Source: JANQNX01 sp965601665 (lineage in GTDB: Bacteria; Pseudomonadota; Gammaproteobacteria; Eutrophobiales; Eutrophobiaceae). From it: a DNA stretch of 64,000 nt. The stretch lies in contig OZ271833.1 of the NCBI GenBank assembly GCA_965601665.1, positions 62,001 through 126,000 of the forward strand. Reading direction: 5' to 3'. A program made the translations under genes and the position numbers. Below the pieces are notes generated by a model, which saw only the letters and a program-made list of their open reading frames with translations, did not search any database and had not been told where the DNA came from. Position 1 is the first letter of the stretch, and every line of letters begins with the position of its first letter. Positions 1-8,257 of this stretch are shown piece after piece.

Positions 1-961
1 GGTAGCCAAACAGGCGGGTTAATATCATGATAACCACGCCTTTACCAACGATTAGGCCCGAAGTCAGTAAACCAATCCAGAACCATTCCCGAATAATGAC
101 AGTCATGTCCAGCTGCGCCCCGATACTGATAAAAAACAGTCCCATCAATACATCCCGGAATGGCCTTATGTCTGTTTCAATCTGGTGTTTATATTCGGTT
201 TCACTCAGCATCAGTCCGGCCAGGAAAGCGCCCAGTGCCAACGATAATTCCAGCGCGTGTGTTAACCAGGCCGCGGCCAATACGACAAGTAATGTGGCCA
301 GTGTAAATATTTCCGATGAGCGCGTACTGGCGACCAGGTGATAAAAAGGTCGTAATAGATGGCGGCCAATTTGAAATAACAGTACAAATGCGAGCAAGCC
401 CTTGGCCAGTGCCAGCAGGATAGGCATGGTCATGGATTGATCGCTATTAACCGTAAGGATAGGGATGATGACCAACAACGGAACCACGGCAAGGTCCTGG
501 AATAGCAGAATACCGATGGCAAGCAGGCCATGGCGGCCTTGCATTTCCAGCTGATCAGAGAGTTGTTTGGCAACGATGGCCGTTGATGACAATGCCAGCG
601 CACCACCCACAACCAGTGCTGCCTGCCATTCAATGCCTGTCATCCAGGCAATCGTTCCGCCCGACATGGAAGAAATGATGACCTGAATGCTACCAAGTCC
701 AAACACCGTGTTGCGCATGGCAATCAGGCGGGAGATGGCAAACTCCAGCCCAATCATAAACAGCAGGAATACGACGCCTATCTCGGCCAGCAGCTGAATA
801 CTGTCAAGTTCGGGAATCCAGCCCAGTGCGTTTGGCCCTACCAGAATGCCAACAAACAGGTAGCCGAGTATCGGGGTAAACTTTAATCTTTTCAGTATCC
901 ATACCATCAATACGGATAGCGAAAGTAAAATCAGGCCTTCATTAAGTGCGCTATGGTCCAT
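1..961 (-). CDS. CPA2-family monovalent cation:proton antiporter, N-terminal part (KefB/KefC-like)
   Basis: The gene enters from the left edge and its C-terminal part lies outside the window; about 320 residues are visible. The start ATG (MDHSALNEGL) at 961 follows an AAGAGAGA ribosome site. The visible part is almost wholly membrane segments and carries family signatures: FTPILGYLFVGILVGPNALG near residue 25, FLLFMIGLEF near 70, ALSSTAIVAKQL near 125 and GILLFQDLAVVPLL near 150. These match the transmembrane core of CPA2 Na+/H+ or K+/H+ exchangers in the inner membrane. Whether a C-terminal RCK/TrkA-N domain follows, as in KefB/KefC, cannot be seen. It is divergent from the small membrane-protein gene at 1088. 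Confidence 0.9.
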   Translation of the reverse strand, partial: MDHSALNEGLILLSLSVLMVWILKRLKFTPILGYLFVGILVGPNALGWIPELDSIQLLAEIGVVFLLFMIGLEFAISRLIAMRNTVFGLGSIQVIISSMSGGTIAWMTGIEWQAALVVGGALALSSTAIVAKQLSDQLEMQGRHGLLAIGILLFQDLAVVPLLVIIPILTVNSDQSMTMPILLALAKGLLAFVLLFQIGRHLLRPFYHLVASTRSSEIFTLATLLVVLAAAWLTHALELSLALGAFLAGLMLSETEYKHQIETDIRPFRDVLMGLFFISIGAQLDMTVIIREWFWIGLLTSGLIVGKGVVIMILTRLFGY

Positions 962-1087
962 TCATCTCTCTTGGTACGAAACCCGGCAGTGTAAAGTAAT
1001 CGACTTCACGCTTGAATAGTTTAACAATGACGCAATCTGATTAGTAAAGATATGAAACAAATCAACTAAACCGGAGATCGATCTACG

Positions 1088-1276
1088 ATGTCTACTTGGG
1101 AACAGGTGCTGCTGGGTATCGCGGCAGTAGCGATACTCTTTTTCTTCTGGCCGGGCGCAAAAAAAATGCTGGAGCAGAGCCAGCAGGCCGAAAACAAGGA
1201 CTGGCAGGGTGCGCTGGTACCGCTTGGTTTTGTCGTGCTATTCGTTATCGTGTTGATCGCACTCGCCAGAGGCTAG
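1088..1276 (+). CDS. Small two-segment membrane protein of unknown function
   Basis: A 62-residue protein, starting MSTWEQVLLG, with a hydrophobic segment at residues 7-22, a polar middle rich in K, E and Q, and a second hydrophobic segment at 43-58. It is probably an inner-membrane hairpin with both ends on one side. A GGAGA ribosome site lies about 10 bases before the ATG. I do not recognise a named family. It stands alone between the divergent antiporter gene and the exported protein at 1419. Its length, composition and ribosome site argue that it is a real gene. Confidence 0.7.
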   Translation: MSTWEQVLLGIAAVAILFFFWPGAKKMLEQSQQAENKDWQGALVPLGFVVLFVIVLIALARG

Positions 1277-1418
1277 CTTTTTTCCGGAACCCTTTTCGCC
1301 AAACTCCCTCAAAAATCATTCAAGACCTCGTCTTGCTATATCGTGCGGTGCCGCTGCCAACGGCGACGAGGAATGATACACTGATATTTGCCACGCTGTG
1401 GCTTCCAGAGGATTTACA

Positions 1419-1802
1419 ATGACATATTTCAAAAAATTACCTGCTATTTTCGCCATCGTTTTGGTAACGCTATGCCAGCCAGCAATGGCAGAGGAAGAAG
1501 AGTTGATGACCGCCGGCGAATTACTCAACAACTGCAACGAAGGCTACAGTCCTGGTTCCCCAACACCATTCTGCATGAAATACGTAGGTGACTTTGTGTT
1601 TATGATGATGGCGCTACAACAGGCAGAGCAGAGTCCACCAATATTCTGTATTAATCCGCAGATGCATCCATTGGAAGAAGTGACCGAGAAAGTCCATGGT
1701 TACCTGCGGGCCAAGACATCACGTGCGAGCCAGCCGGCACAGGACCTCGTTATAGAAGCGCTCAACAAGGGCTATCCTTGTTCCCTGAATAATCAGACCT
1801 GA
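1419..1802 (+). CDS. Exported Rap1a/Tai-like small protein
   Basis: A 127-residue secreted protein. The start at 1419 (MTYFKKLPAI) was chosen because an AGAGGA ribosome site lies at 1407-1412 and a clean signal peptide follows, ending at QPAMA before an acidic EEEE run. The mature part has cysteines in the spacing CNEGY, PFCMKYVGDF, FCINPQ and a C-terminal GYPC. That spacing resembles the Rap1a/Tai immunity-protein fold, a disulfide-stabilised helical periplasmic domain. This assignment is by pattern only. No type VI effector is adjacent, so an immunity role is not implied; orphan Rap1a-domain proteins are common in proteobacteria. An imperfect long-range inverted repeat (CCTCGTC 1326-1332, GACGAGG 1365-1371) lies upstream. 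Confidence 0.65.
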   Translation: MTYFKKLPAIFAIVLVTLCQPAMAEEEELMTAGELLNNCNEGYSPGSPTPFCMKYVGDFVFMMMALQQAEQSPPIFCINPQMHPLEEVTEKVHGYLRAKTSRASQPAQDLVIEALNKGYPCSLNNQT

Positions 1803-1812
1803 AACTATCCAG

Positions 1813-2667
1813 ATGGCCGCGCCAGCGCAAAAGCAGCAATACAACCATAACAAGCTACACAAGCGACTGCGTCGCAACGTGGGCAAGGCGATTGCAGATT
1901 ACAACATGATCGAGCAGGGTGATCGCGTCATGGTATGTTTATCTGGAGGCGCGGATTCCTACACCATGCTTGATGTCCTGCTAAGCATGCAGAAAACGGC
2001 GCCGGTCGACTTTGAACTGGTCGCCGTTAACCTGGATCAGAAGCAGCCTGACTTTCCTGAACATGTGTTGCCTGCTTACCTGGATGAGCTTGGCATCGAT
2101 TACCACATACTTGAAGAAGACACTTATAGTGTAGTGAAGCGCGTTATTCCCGAGAATAAAACGTTTTGTGGTCTTTGTTCTCGCTTGCGCCGCGGAGTAC
2201 TGTACCGGTTTGCTAAAGAACAGGGTTTTACCAAAATTGCGCTGGGCCATCATCGTGAAGATATTATCGAGACGCTGTTTCTCAACATGTTTTATGGTGG
2301 CAAGCTAAAATCGATGCCACCCAAATTGAAGAGCGATGATGGTGAAAATATCGTAATTCGTCCATTGGCGTACTGCGCTGAAAAAGATATCAAGGCCTAT
2401 GCAGAAGCACAGCAATTTCCGATTATTCCTTGCAACCTTTGTGGGTCGCAGGACAACCTGCAACGCCAGGCTATCAAGCAAATGCTGTCTGAATGGGGGC
2501 GCAAACATCCTGGCCGGGTACAAACTATTTTTTCCAGTCTGCAAAACATTGTGCCTTCTCACTTGCTCGATACCAACGCCTATGACTTCAAGCATTTCGC
2601 CCGGGATGATGCATCCACGCCCGATGGCGGTGCGTGGTTGCTTGGCAAGCAAGACCAGCAACAATAA
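1813..2667 (+). CDS. ttcA: tRNA 2-thiocytidine(32) synthetase TtcA
   Basis: A 284-residue PP-loop ATPase that thiolates cytidine 32 of certain tRNAs using an iron-sulfur cluster. The pyrophosphate loop SGGADS is at residues 44-49. The CxxC pair is at C119/C122 (CGLCSRLRRG), and a second cysteine motif, CNLC, is at 207-210. These are the TtcA-specific cluster ligand regions. The order PP-loop, CxxC, GHHREDIIET, CNLCGSQ is characteristic of the family, and the length is close to normal. The ATG at 1813 starts 10 bases after the previous stop with only a weak ribosome site. The M50 protease gene begins 12 bases downstream, so the two probably share a transcript. Confidence 0.95.
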   Translation: MAAPAQKQQYNHNKLHKRLRRNVGKAIADYNMIEQGDRVMVCLSGGADSYTMLDVLLSMQKTAPVDFELVAVNLDQKQPDFPEHVLPAYLDELGIDYHILEEDTYSVVKRVIPENKTFCGLCSRLRRGVLYRFAKEQGFTKIALGHHREDIIETLFLNMFYGGKLKSMPPKLKSDDGENIVIRPLAYCAEKDIKAYAEAQQFPIIPCNLCGSQDNLQRQAIKQMLSEWGRKHPGRVQTIFSSLQNIVPSHLLDTNAYDFKHFARDDASTPDGGAWLLGKQDQQQ

Positions 2668-2679
2668 GTCCTCACTGCC

Positions 2680-3294
2680 ATGCGAGACCTTCCTGTTTTG
2701 TATCAAATCCTGATCTGGAGCGTGCCGGTACTGTTTGCCATTACGCTACACGAGGTGGGTCATGGCTGGGCTGCCCGGCAACTGGGCGATCCGACTGCTG
2801 AACAGCAGGGCAGGCTGTCACTAAACCCACTGAAACACATTGATCCAATGGGCACGGTTGTCGTACCGCTGATTGCTTTTTTTGTTAGCGGCTTCATCTT
2901 TGGCTGGGCGAAACCGGTACCTGTGAACTGGGCCAGGTTGAGAAACCGTAAACGCGATATCGCGCTGGTCGCGCTGGCAGGGCCTGCAGCCAATCTGGGC
3001 ATGATTATCATCTGGTTATTACTCGCCATGCTGTTTATGGACGGTGCTGAACAGCAAAACATCTTTGCCATGGTGGTAGTGTGGATGGCATGGGCTGGCA
3101 TTATCATCAATAGTTTGCTGATGATATTGAACCTCTTTCCCATACCTCCGCTCGATGGCAGCCGCGTAGTGTACGCGATGTTACCTGAACCAATGGCAAG
3201 ACAGTATCTGCGACTGGAACCTTATGGTTTGATTATCCTGGTGATATTGTTGGTCAGCGGCATCCTGTACCTCCGCTCGATGGCAGCCGCGTAG
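2680..3294 (+). CDS. Site-2-protease-family (M50) membrane metalloprotease, 3' end frameshifted
   Basis: A polytopic inner-membrane protease of the M50 group that lacks PDZ domains. The zinc-binding motif HEVGH is in the first membrane segment near residue 27, followed by LGDPTAEQQGRLSLNP, and the second catalytic signature LNLFPIPPLDG lies near 148-158. The reading frame ends prematurely with LYLRSMAAA because a perfect 125-bp tandem duplication (3143-3392) shifts the frame. With one copy removed, the frame would run to 3476 and give 223 residues, restoring a last hydrophobic segment. The catalytic motifs remain intact in the truncated product, so partial function is possible. The duplication could also be an assembly error. 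Confidence 0.85.
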   Translation: MRDLPVLYQILIWSVPVLFAITLHEVGHGWAARQLGDPTAEQQGRLSLNPLKHIDPMGTVVVPLIAFFVSGFIFGWAKPVPVNWARLRNRKRDIALVALAGPAANLGMIIIWLLLAMLFMDGAEQQNIFAMVVVWMAWAGIIINSLLMILNLFPIPPLDGSRVVYAMLPEPMARQYLRLEPYGLIILVILLVSGILYLRSMAAA

Positions 3295-3392
3295 TGTACG
3301 CGATGTTACCTGAACCAATGGCAAGACAGTATCTGCGACTGGAACCTTATGGTTTGATTATCCTGGTGATATTGTTGGTCAGCGGCATCCTG
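3143..3392 (+). repeat. Perfect 125-bp tandem duplication inside the M50 gene
   Basis: Copy 1 is 3143-3267 and copy 2 is 3268-3392. They are identical base for base, starting TACCTCCGCTCGATGGCAGC and ending GTCAGCGGCATCCTG. The unit length is not a multiple of three, so the second copy is read in another frame and a TAG stops translation at 3294. Perfect identity points to a very recent event or to an overlap artefact from sequence assembly. Confidence 0.97.
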
Positions 3393-3476
3393 TTCAAAAT
3401 CATGGGGCCGATACTCATTGGATTTCAGCAGCTGATGTTCTCTTTATTGATCTGGCCCTTGTCATGGACAAAATGA
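3294..3476 (+). pseudogene. Displaced C-terminal end of the M50 protease gene
   Basis: This stretch encodes YAMLPEPMARQYLRLEPYG, a copy of the residues just before the frameshift, and then the natural C-terminus (residues around FKIMGPILIGFQQLMF and a final WPLSWTK). It is in a different frame from the upstream part and has no ribosome site of its own. It should be read as the detached 3' end of the 2680 gene, not as an independent gene. Confidence 0.8.
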
Positions 3477-3541
3477 CTGGTCTGAATTTATCCGTCATGC
3501 CATGGTCATAGCAACATAATAAATATACTCTGGAAATTCCA

Positions 3542-4345
3542 ATGCCAAAATTTGCTACCTTATTTGCCTTACTACTATTCCCGCTCGCCGTATTCGCTGT
3601 CGATTATAATGAGACCTACCAGGCCTATAAAAATGAGGATTACACCAAGGCACTGGCGGGTTTCACAGAGCTTGCCGAGCGGAACCATATGAAGGCCCAG
3701 TTTTACCTGGGCACGATGTATCGTGAAGGCCTGGGTGTTGAAAAGAGTTATGCCACTTCACTGGAATGGTATCGTAAGGCCGCCGAACATGGTGAACCAA
3801 AGGCCATGCACAACGTGGCAATGTTTTACCACAATGGCATCGTGGTAAAACGTAGTTTCCCAACCGCCGCCGAATGGTATGAACAGGCAGCCGAAAAGGA
3901 TTACGTGCCCTCCATGACGAATGTGGCACGCTTGTATTACAAGGGTGATGGCATCGAGAAAGATATTCCGCGTGCTATCCACTGGTGGCAACGTGCCGCA
4001 GAGTTAGGCAGCAAGGGTGCCCAGCACAATATGGGTCTGATGTATTTCCTGGGCGAGGGTGGCTTTGAAAAAGACTATGCCAGGGCAGCGGAGTGGTATC
4101 GCAAGGCCGCCCAAAACGGTTCCAAGGAAGCGCAGAACAGTTTGGGCACCATGTATTTCGATGGTAACGGTGTCGAAAAAGACATCAACGAAGCCTATGC
4201 CTGGTTTAAACTGGCCGCACGTGCCGAGTTTGAACAAGCTATATTAAACGTGTCTGTCATCGAGGCCAATCTCAACGAAGAAGAATTGGCGGCAGCGATG
4301 GCAAAAGCAGAAGACTACCTGGCAAAATATCCGTCTGAAAAATAA
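3542..4345 (+). CDS. Exported Sel1-repeat (TPR-like) protein
   Basis: A 267-residue protein with an N-terminal signal peptide (about residues 1-20, LFPLAVFAVDYN) and five Sel1-like repeats of about 36 residues between roughly 50 and 240. Each has the pattern A.y.lG.mY..G.GvekdY..A..WYrkAA. The fold is a solenoid of paired helices used for protein-protein contacts, probably in the periplasm. No enzymatic domain is present. The partner is unknown. It stands alone between the M50 gene and the metallo-hydrolase gene. The ribosome site is weak (GGAAATTCC before the ATG). Confidence 0.85.
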   Translation: MPKFATLFALLLFPLAVFAVDYNETYQAYKNEDYTKALAGFTELAERNHMKAQFYLGTMYREGLGVEKSYATSLEWYRKAAEHGEPKAMHNVAMFYHNGIVVKRSFPTAAEWYEQAAEKDYVPSMTNVARLYYKGDGIEKDIPRAIHWWQRAAELGSKGAQHNMGLMYFLGEGGFEKDYARAAEWYRKAAQNGSKEAQNSLGTMYFDGNGVEKDINEAYAWFKLAARAEFEQAILNVSVIEANLNEEELAAAMAKAEDYLAKYPSEK

Positions 4346-4353
4346 GGTTTCAG

Positions 4354-4373
4354 GCTGGCAGCAGGATGCCAGC
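4354..4373 (+). terminator. Short hairpin after the Sel1 gene, possible terminator
   Basis: GCTGGCA and TGCCAGC form a 7-bp stem around a 6-base loop, 9 bases after the stop of the Sel1-repeat gene. There is no clear T tract after it, so termination is only a possibility. Confidence 0.4.
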
Positions 4374-4514
4374 TTCTAAATAACTGTTGCTTAAAAGCAG
4401 CGAAATCATACTTTTTATGATCTTGCTCTGGCTATGAATTTGCTGATGACTGCTTTTCTGTATCAGCGTATCTTGGCGACATTGTGATAGTACTGTTGAT
4501 TACAAGCATCCGCG

Positions 4515-5423
4515 ATGATTAAAACCCTGCTGCTTTCGCTAGGTTTGTTTCAGGTTAGTTGCCTGGTGTCTGCGGATACCAACTGTGCTGATTCCGGTAT
4601 ATCGGTACAGATATTGGGTTCCGGTGGGCCAGAGCTTGATGATGCACGGGCATCCAGTGGTTATATCCTGTGGTATAACGGTAGAGCCAGGCTGCTTGTT
4701 GATATAGGTAGCGGCAGTCTGTTACGTTTCGAACAAAGTGGCGCATCATTGGAAAATCTGGATGCCATTCTCATCAGTCATTTGCACGTCGATCACACCA
4801 GCGATTTGCCAGCCTTAATCAAGGCGTCGTATTTTACTGAACGTAATCGTGACCTGAACCTGTATGGTCCTGAAGGCAATGCGTTAATGCCGTCTACAAG
4901 CAGCTTCATTCAAGGACTGTTCGGCCCGGATGGTGTTTACCGTTATCTACGTCAATATCTTTCCGGCGTCGAAGATTACCGGCTGATACCGAATGATATT
5001 GATATCAAGAATAAATCAGCACAGCTTGTCATTTCTGACAGTAGCTATCAGGTTCATGCCTTATCCGTGCATCATGGGCCGTTACCGGCTTTGGCCTGGC
5101 GGGTGAACATAGACGGTAAACGAATTGTGTTCAGTGGCGATATGAACAATGAATACGGCACTTTATCTGGATTTGCAAAAAATGCAGACATGCTGATAGC
5201 ACATCATGCTATTCCTGAAGGCGCCAGTGGTGTAGCCAGAAACTTACACATGCCACCATCAGAAATAGGACGCATTGCTAAAGAGGCCGGCGTCAAGCGT
5301 CTTGTTCTATCTCACCGAATGAATCGTTCAATTGGCAAGGAATCATTTACACTCGAGGAAATACGTAAACGTTTTGATGGTGTCGTTAAGTTTGCCGAAG
5401 ACTTACAGTGTTACAGTCTATAA
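4515..5423 (+). CDS. Exported metallo-beta-lactamase-fold hydrolase (RNase Z/arylsulfatase-like branch)
   Basis: A 302-residue protein with a signal peptide (to about residue 20, VSCLVSA). The metallo-beta-lactamase fold is shown by GSGGPELDDARASSGY near 36, the zinc motif HLHVDHTSD near 93-101, FSGDMN near 210, AHH near 228 and SHRM near 284. The arrangement resembles the RNase Z-like branch, but an exported location makes a tRNA-processing role unlikely; a small-molecule ester or sulfate ester is a more plausible substrate. The substrate cannot be told from the sequence. It is a single gene, followed after 67 bases by the CopD-like gene. Confidence 0.85.
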   Translation: MIKTLLLSLGLFQVSCLVSADTNCADSGISVQILGSGGPELDDARASSGYILWYNGRARLLVDIGSGSLLRFEQSGASLENLDAILISHLHVDHTSDLPALIKASYFTERNRDLNLYGPEGNALMPSTSSFIQGLFGPDGVYRYLRQYLSGVEDYRLIPNDIDIKNKSAQLVISDSSYQVHALSVHHGPLPALAWRVNIDGKRIVFSGDMNNEYGTLSGFAKNADMLIAHHAIPEGASGVARNLHMPPSEIGRIAKEAGVKRLVLSHRMNRSIGKESFTLEEIRKRFDGVVKFAEDLQCYSL

Positions 5424-5490
5424 TTCATTAATTGAGCTAAATAAAACGTATTGTCTTTGTATTTTTATCCTGATTTTACAGGAATAAATC

Positions 5491-5934
5491 ATGTATGGTT
5501 GGGTTTTACTTTTTCATGTACTGGGGGCGACCATATGGACAGGCGGGCATATTGTTTTAAGTGTCGTCATTCTGCCAAAAGTGCTACGCGAGAAATCGCC
5601 GGAAAAACTGATTGAATTTGAGTCAGTCTACGAGAAAATTGGCATGCCAGCACTCATTATACAGATACTTAGTGGATTATATCTTGCCAAAGCCATGATC
5701 CCCGACGTCTCTGCATGGTTTGATCTTGACCAATCAGTATCGCGTGTTGTTTTGATCAAGTTAGCGTTGCTAATGCTAACCTTTGCATTTGCATTAGACG
5801 CAAAGTTAAGAGTAATACCAAAATTGAATGAAGATAATCTGACAGATATGGCGTTTCATATTATTCCTGTAACAGTATTATCAATTCTGTTTGTAATCAC
5901 CGGGGTTTCTTTTCGAACTGGATGGTTTTATTAG
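5491..5934 (+). CDS. CopD-family/DUF2269-like integral membrane protein
   Basis: A 147-residue protein with four predicted membrane segments (about residues 3-25, 52-70, 85-103 and 125-143). The N-terminal HVLGATIWTGGHIV segment, with conserved His and Trp-x-Gly-Gly-His, is typical of CopD-like membrane proteins, where histidines may bind haem or copper. An AGGA ribosome site precedes the ATG. No copper-resistance gene is adjacent, so the link to copper is by family resemblance only. Confidence 0.7.
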   Translation: MYGWVLLFHVLGATIWTGGHIVLSVVILPKVLREKSPEKLIEFESVYEKIGMPALIIQILSGLYLAKAMIPDVSAWFDLDQSVSRVVLIKLALLMLTFAFALDAKLRVIPKLNEDNLTDMAFHIIPVTVLSILFVITGVSFRTGWFY

Positions 5935-5985
5935 TTTGTAGTTTAAATAGCCGAAACAGCAATCAATCGTATTGACAAACGTAAT

Positions 5986-6438
5986 ATGCATATCTGGATC
6001 GATGCCGATGCCTGCCCCGGAGTAATCAAGGACATCCTGTTTCGTGCATCTGAACGCAGCGGCATTCCATTAACACTGGTAGCAAACCACGTGCTATCGC
6101 ATCCCCGTTCGTCACTTATCAGGATGCTGGTGGTATCGCATGGTTTTGATGTGGCAGACAACGAGATTGTGCGGCAGGTCAATCATGGCGATCTGGTTAT
6201 TACCAGTGATATTCCGTTGGCTGCTGAGGTAATTAACAAGGGTGCCCTGGCACTTAATCCTCGTGGCGAACTTTACACGACAGACACGATAAAGGCACGA
6301 TTGACCATGCGTGATTTTATGGATACGTTGCGTTCAAGCGGTATACAAACAGGCGGACCGTCTTCATTGAACCAGCGTGACAGGCAACGATTTGCCAATC
6401 AGCTGGATAAATGGTTACAACAGGCAAACCGACAATGA
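5986..6438 (+). CDS. yaiI: YaiI/YqxD family protein (DUF188, UPF0178)
   Basis: A 150-residue cytoplasmic protein with the family's defining N-terminus, IWIDADACP (residues 3-11), followed by KDILFRASER, the VSHGFDVADNEIV region and the late GGPSSLNQRDRQRFANQLD block. The conserved aspartates resemble a PIN-like nuclease fold, but the biological role is not established. The length is typical. The GNAT gene starts 3 bases after the stop, and a MAPEG gene overlaps that one, so the three form a probable operon. Confidence 0.9.
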   Translation: MHIWIDADACPGVIKDILFRASERSGIPLTLVANHVLSHPRSSLIRMLVVSHGFDVADNEIVRQVNHGDLVITSDIPLAAEVINKGALALNPRGELYTTDTIKARLTMRDFMDTLRSSGIQTGGPSSLNQRDRQRFANQLDKWLQQANRQ

Positions 6439-6441
6439 ACC

Positions 6442-6918
6442 ATGGAAATTATTGACCTTAGTGAACAACCTGAGCATATTCCTCTACTTGCGAGCTGGCA
6501 CCATGCACAGTGGCGCGATATCAACCCTGGCCAGACACTGCGGCATCGAATTGACAAAATGCAGGCCTACCTTGATGACAACCTTGTGCCCAGTACTTTT
6601 GTCGCCATGAAAGATGACCGTGTACTTGGCTCTGCGGCAATTGTTGAATACGATTTGAAGATAGAGGGCTGCAGCCCATGGTTGGCGAGTGTGTATGTTT
6701 ACCCTGACTACAGGAAACAGGGAATAGGTTCAACACTGGTGAGGCACGCGACAACCGAGGCACGCAATGCGGGCGTAAAAGAGATTTATCTGTTTACGCC
6801 GGATAAGGCCGGTTTTTACCAACGTCTTGGTTGGGATGTTATGTCTAAAGAATCTTACCATGGTCGTAATATCACGATAATGAAATACAGGTTGACTACA
6901 CCGGGAGGGGATTCATGA
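6442..6918 (+). CDS. GNAT-family N-acetyltransferase
   Basis: A 158-residue acetyl-CoA-dependent acyltransferase. The central beta4-alpha3 block SVYVYPDYRKQGIGSTLV (about residues 84-101) contains the R/Q-x-x-G-x-G acetyl-CoA loop, and AGFYQRLGWDV near 127 is the typical C-terminal GNAT motif. The acceptor substrate cannot be inferred. The gene starts 3 bases after yaiI and overlaps the MAPEG gene by 4 bases (ATGA), indicating coupled translation. Confidence 0.85.
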   Translation: MEIIDLSEQPEHIPLLASWHHAQWRDINPGQTLRHRIDKMQAYLDDNLVPSTFVAMKDDRVLGSAAIVEYDLKIEGCSPWLASVYVYPDYRKQGIGSTLVRHATTEARNAGVKEIYLFTPDKAGFYQRLGWDVMSKESYHGRNITIMKYRLTTPGGDS

Positions 6919-7307
6919 CCACAGCAATCTATGCCTGCATCCTTGCATTACTGATTTGCCATTTATCGATTAATGTCATTAAAGCAAGACGCAAAAACAG
7001 GGTTAAATATGCAGATGGTGATTGCGAGGAGTTGATCATTGCCCGCTCGGCGCAGTCCAACGCAGTCGATTATTGTCCTGTTGCTATTATGCTGTTGTTA
7101 TTCCTGGAGCTTAATGGAGGCCACCTGGTTCTAATCCACGCGGTTGGCATCACGTTTGTAACAGGCCGCATTATTCATTGTCGCGCCATCCTGGCTGAGA
7201 ATTTGCGGGGCAGGGTGCGCGGTATGCAGCTGACATTTTACATGATTTATGCACTGGTAATCCTGAACCTGGTTTACCTGCCGTATTCAACATTTTTGCC
7301 TGGTTAA
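6915..7307 (+). CDS. MAPEG-family membrane protein
   Basis: A 130-residue integral membrane protein with four hydrophobic segments. The motif RSAQSNAVDYCPVAIMLLL (about residues 36-54) followed by FVTGRIIHCRAI (about 79-90) is the MAPEG signature, a fold shared by membrane glutathione transferases and related eicosanoid enzymes. A bacterial role in glutathione-dependent detoxification is plausible but unproven. It overlaps the GNAT gene by 4 bases and faces the mscS-like gene across a shared hairpin. Confidence 0.8.
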   Translation: MTTAIYACILALLICHLSINVIKARRKNRVKYADGDCEELIIARSAQSNAVDYCPVAIMLLLFLELNGGHLVLIHAVGITFVTGRIIHCRAILAENLRGRVRGMQLTFYMIYALVILNLVYLPYSTFLPG

Positions 7308-7330
7308 AAAAGCCCCGTCAGGCGGGGCTT
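7306..7330 (-). terminator. Rho-independent terminator of the MscS-like gene
   Basis: AAGCCCCG (7310-7317) pairs with CGGGGCTT (7323-7330) around a 5-base loop. On the minus strand the stem is followed by six T residues (A run at 7306-7311), the classic intrinsic terminator. It lies 15 bases after the stop of the MscS-like gene. It may also slow transcription from the convergent MAPEG gene. Confidence 0.9.
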
Positions 7331-7344
7331 ATACAGGTTTATGG

Positions 7345-8139
7345 TTATTTCGAATCTTCGTTATAGATATGTACATCGCGTTGCGGGAACGGTATGGAAA
7401 TGCCTTCCTTATCAAATGTGGTTTTGACCTTCTCGGTAAAGTCAAACTTCACCGGCCAGTAGTCACCGGAGTTGACCCAGGGCCGCACAACAAAGTTAAC
7501 GCTGCTGTCGGCCAGTTCCGAAACAGCCACGACCGGTTCAGGATCTTTCAGGATACGTTCATCTTCCTCGATAAGTGTTATTAACAGGTCCTTCGCCTTC
7601 TTGATGTCATCGTCATAGCCAATACCAAATACCATATCGACACGACGTGTATCCTTGGCAGAGTAATTGACAATATTGCCACCGATAATGCTGGAATTCG
7701 GTACAATAATGGCCTTGTTATCGCCGGTTCGCATTTGGGTTGAGAAAATTTGTATGCCCTCAACAATACCGGCAACGCCGCCTGCTTCAACAAAGTCACC
7801 CACCTTGAAGGGGCGGAAAGCAACTATCATCACGCCAGAGGCAAAATTTGACAGCGACCCCTGTAATGACAGGGCGATGGCCAGGCCGGCAGCACCGATG
7901 ACCGCAACGAACGAGGTTGTTTGAATACCCAGCTTGCTTAACGCGGCAATAACTACAAAGGCTACCAGTGCCACGTAAACGATGTTGCTCAGGAACGAAC
8001 TGATTAATTCGTCGACACCGCGCTTGTTCATTATCTTCCCGACATAGACCTTGACCTTCTTCGAGACCCAAATACCGCCAAAAAATATGACGGCGGCGAT
8101 CGCTATATTAATGAAAAGCGTGATTATTGATTCACTCAT
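7345..8139 (-). CDS. Small-conductance mechanosensitive channel, MscS family
   Basis: A 264-residue inner-membrane channel protein that opens under membrane tension to release solutes after osmotic downshock. There are three membrane segments: about residues 5-25, 45-67, and the pore-lining TM3, rich in Gly and Ala (GAAGLAIALSLQGSLSNFASG, about 82-102). After TM3 comes the beta domain with FKVGDFVEAGGVAGIVEGI and VPNSSIIGGNIVNYS, and then the alpha/beta C-terminal domain ending IPFPQRDVHI. It is a near-complete match to the compact MscS architecture. Strong AAGGAG ribosome site. It is a single gene with its own terminator. Confidence 0.95.
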   Translation of the reverse strand: MSESIITLFINIAIAAVIFFGGIWVSKKVKVYVGKIMNKRGVDELISSFLSNIVYVALVAFVVIAALSKLGIQTTSFVAVIGAAGLAIALSLQGSLSNFASGVMIVAFRPFKVGDFVEAGGVAGIVEGIQIFSTQMRTGDNKAIIVPNSSIIGGNIVNYSAKDTRRVDMVFGIGYDDDIKKAKDLLITLIEEDERILKDPEPVVAVSELADSSVNFVVRPWVNSGDYWPVKFDFTEKVKTTFDKEGISIPFPQRDVHIYNEDSK

Positions 8140-8257
8140 GGAGACTCCTTGCTCTGGAATTTAATTAGCTGTCTATTCCACCTTCAATGTATCTGAATTG
8201 CAAGTTGCTCTGTACAATTTAAAGACCGCTTTTGAGAAAATGGTAACTAGCTGGCAA

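Noticed and set aside
27..341. Rightward open frame of about 100 codons
   Set aside because: It lies entirely inside the leftward antiporter gene, whose protein motifs are clear.
1096..1422. Second reading frame over the small membrane-protein gene
   Set aside because: It has no ribosome site and overlaps the better-supported 1088 gene and the start of the exported protein.
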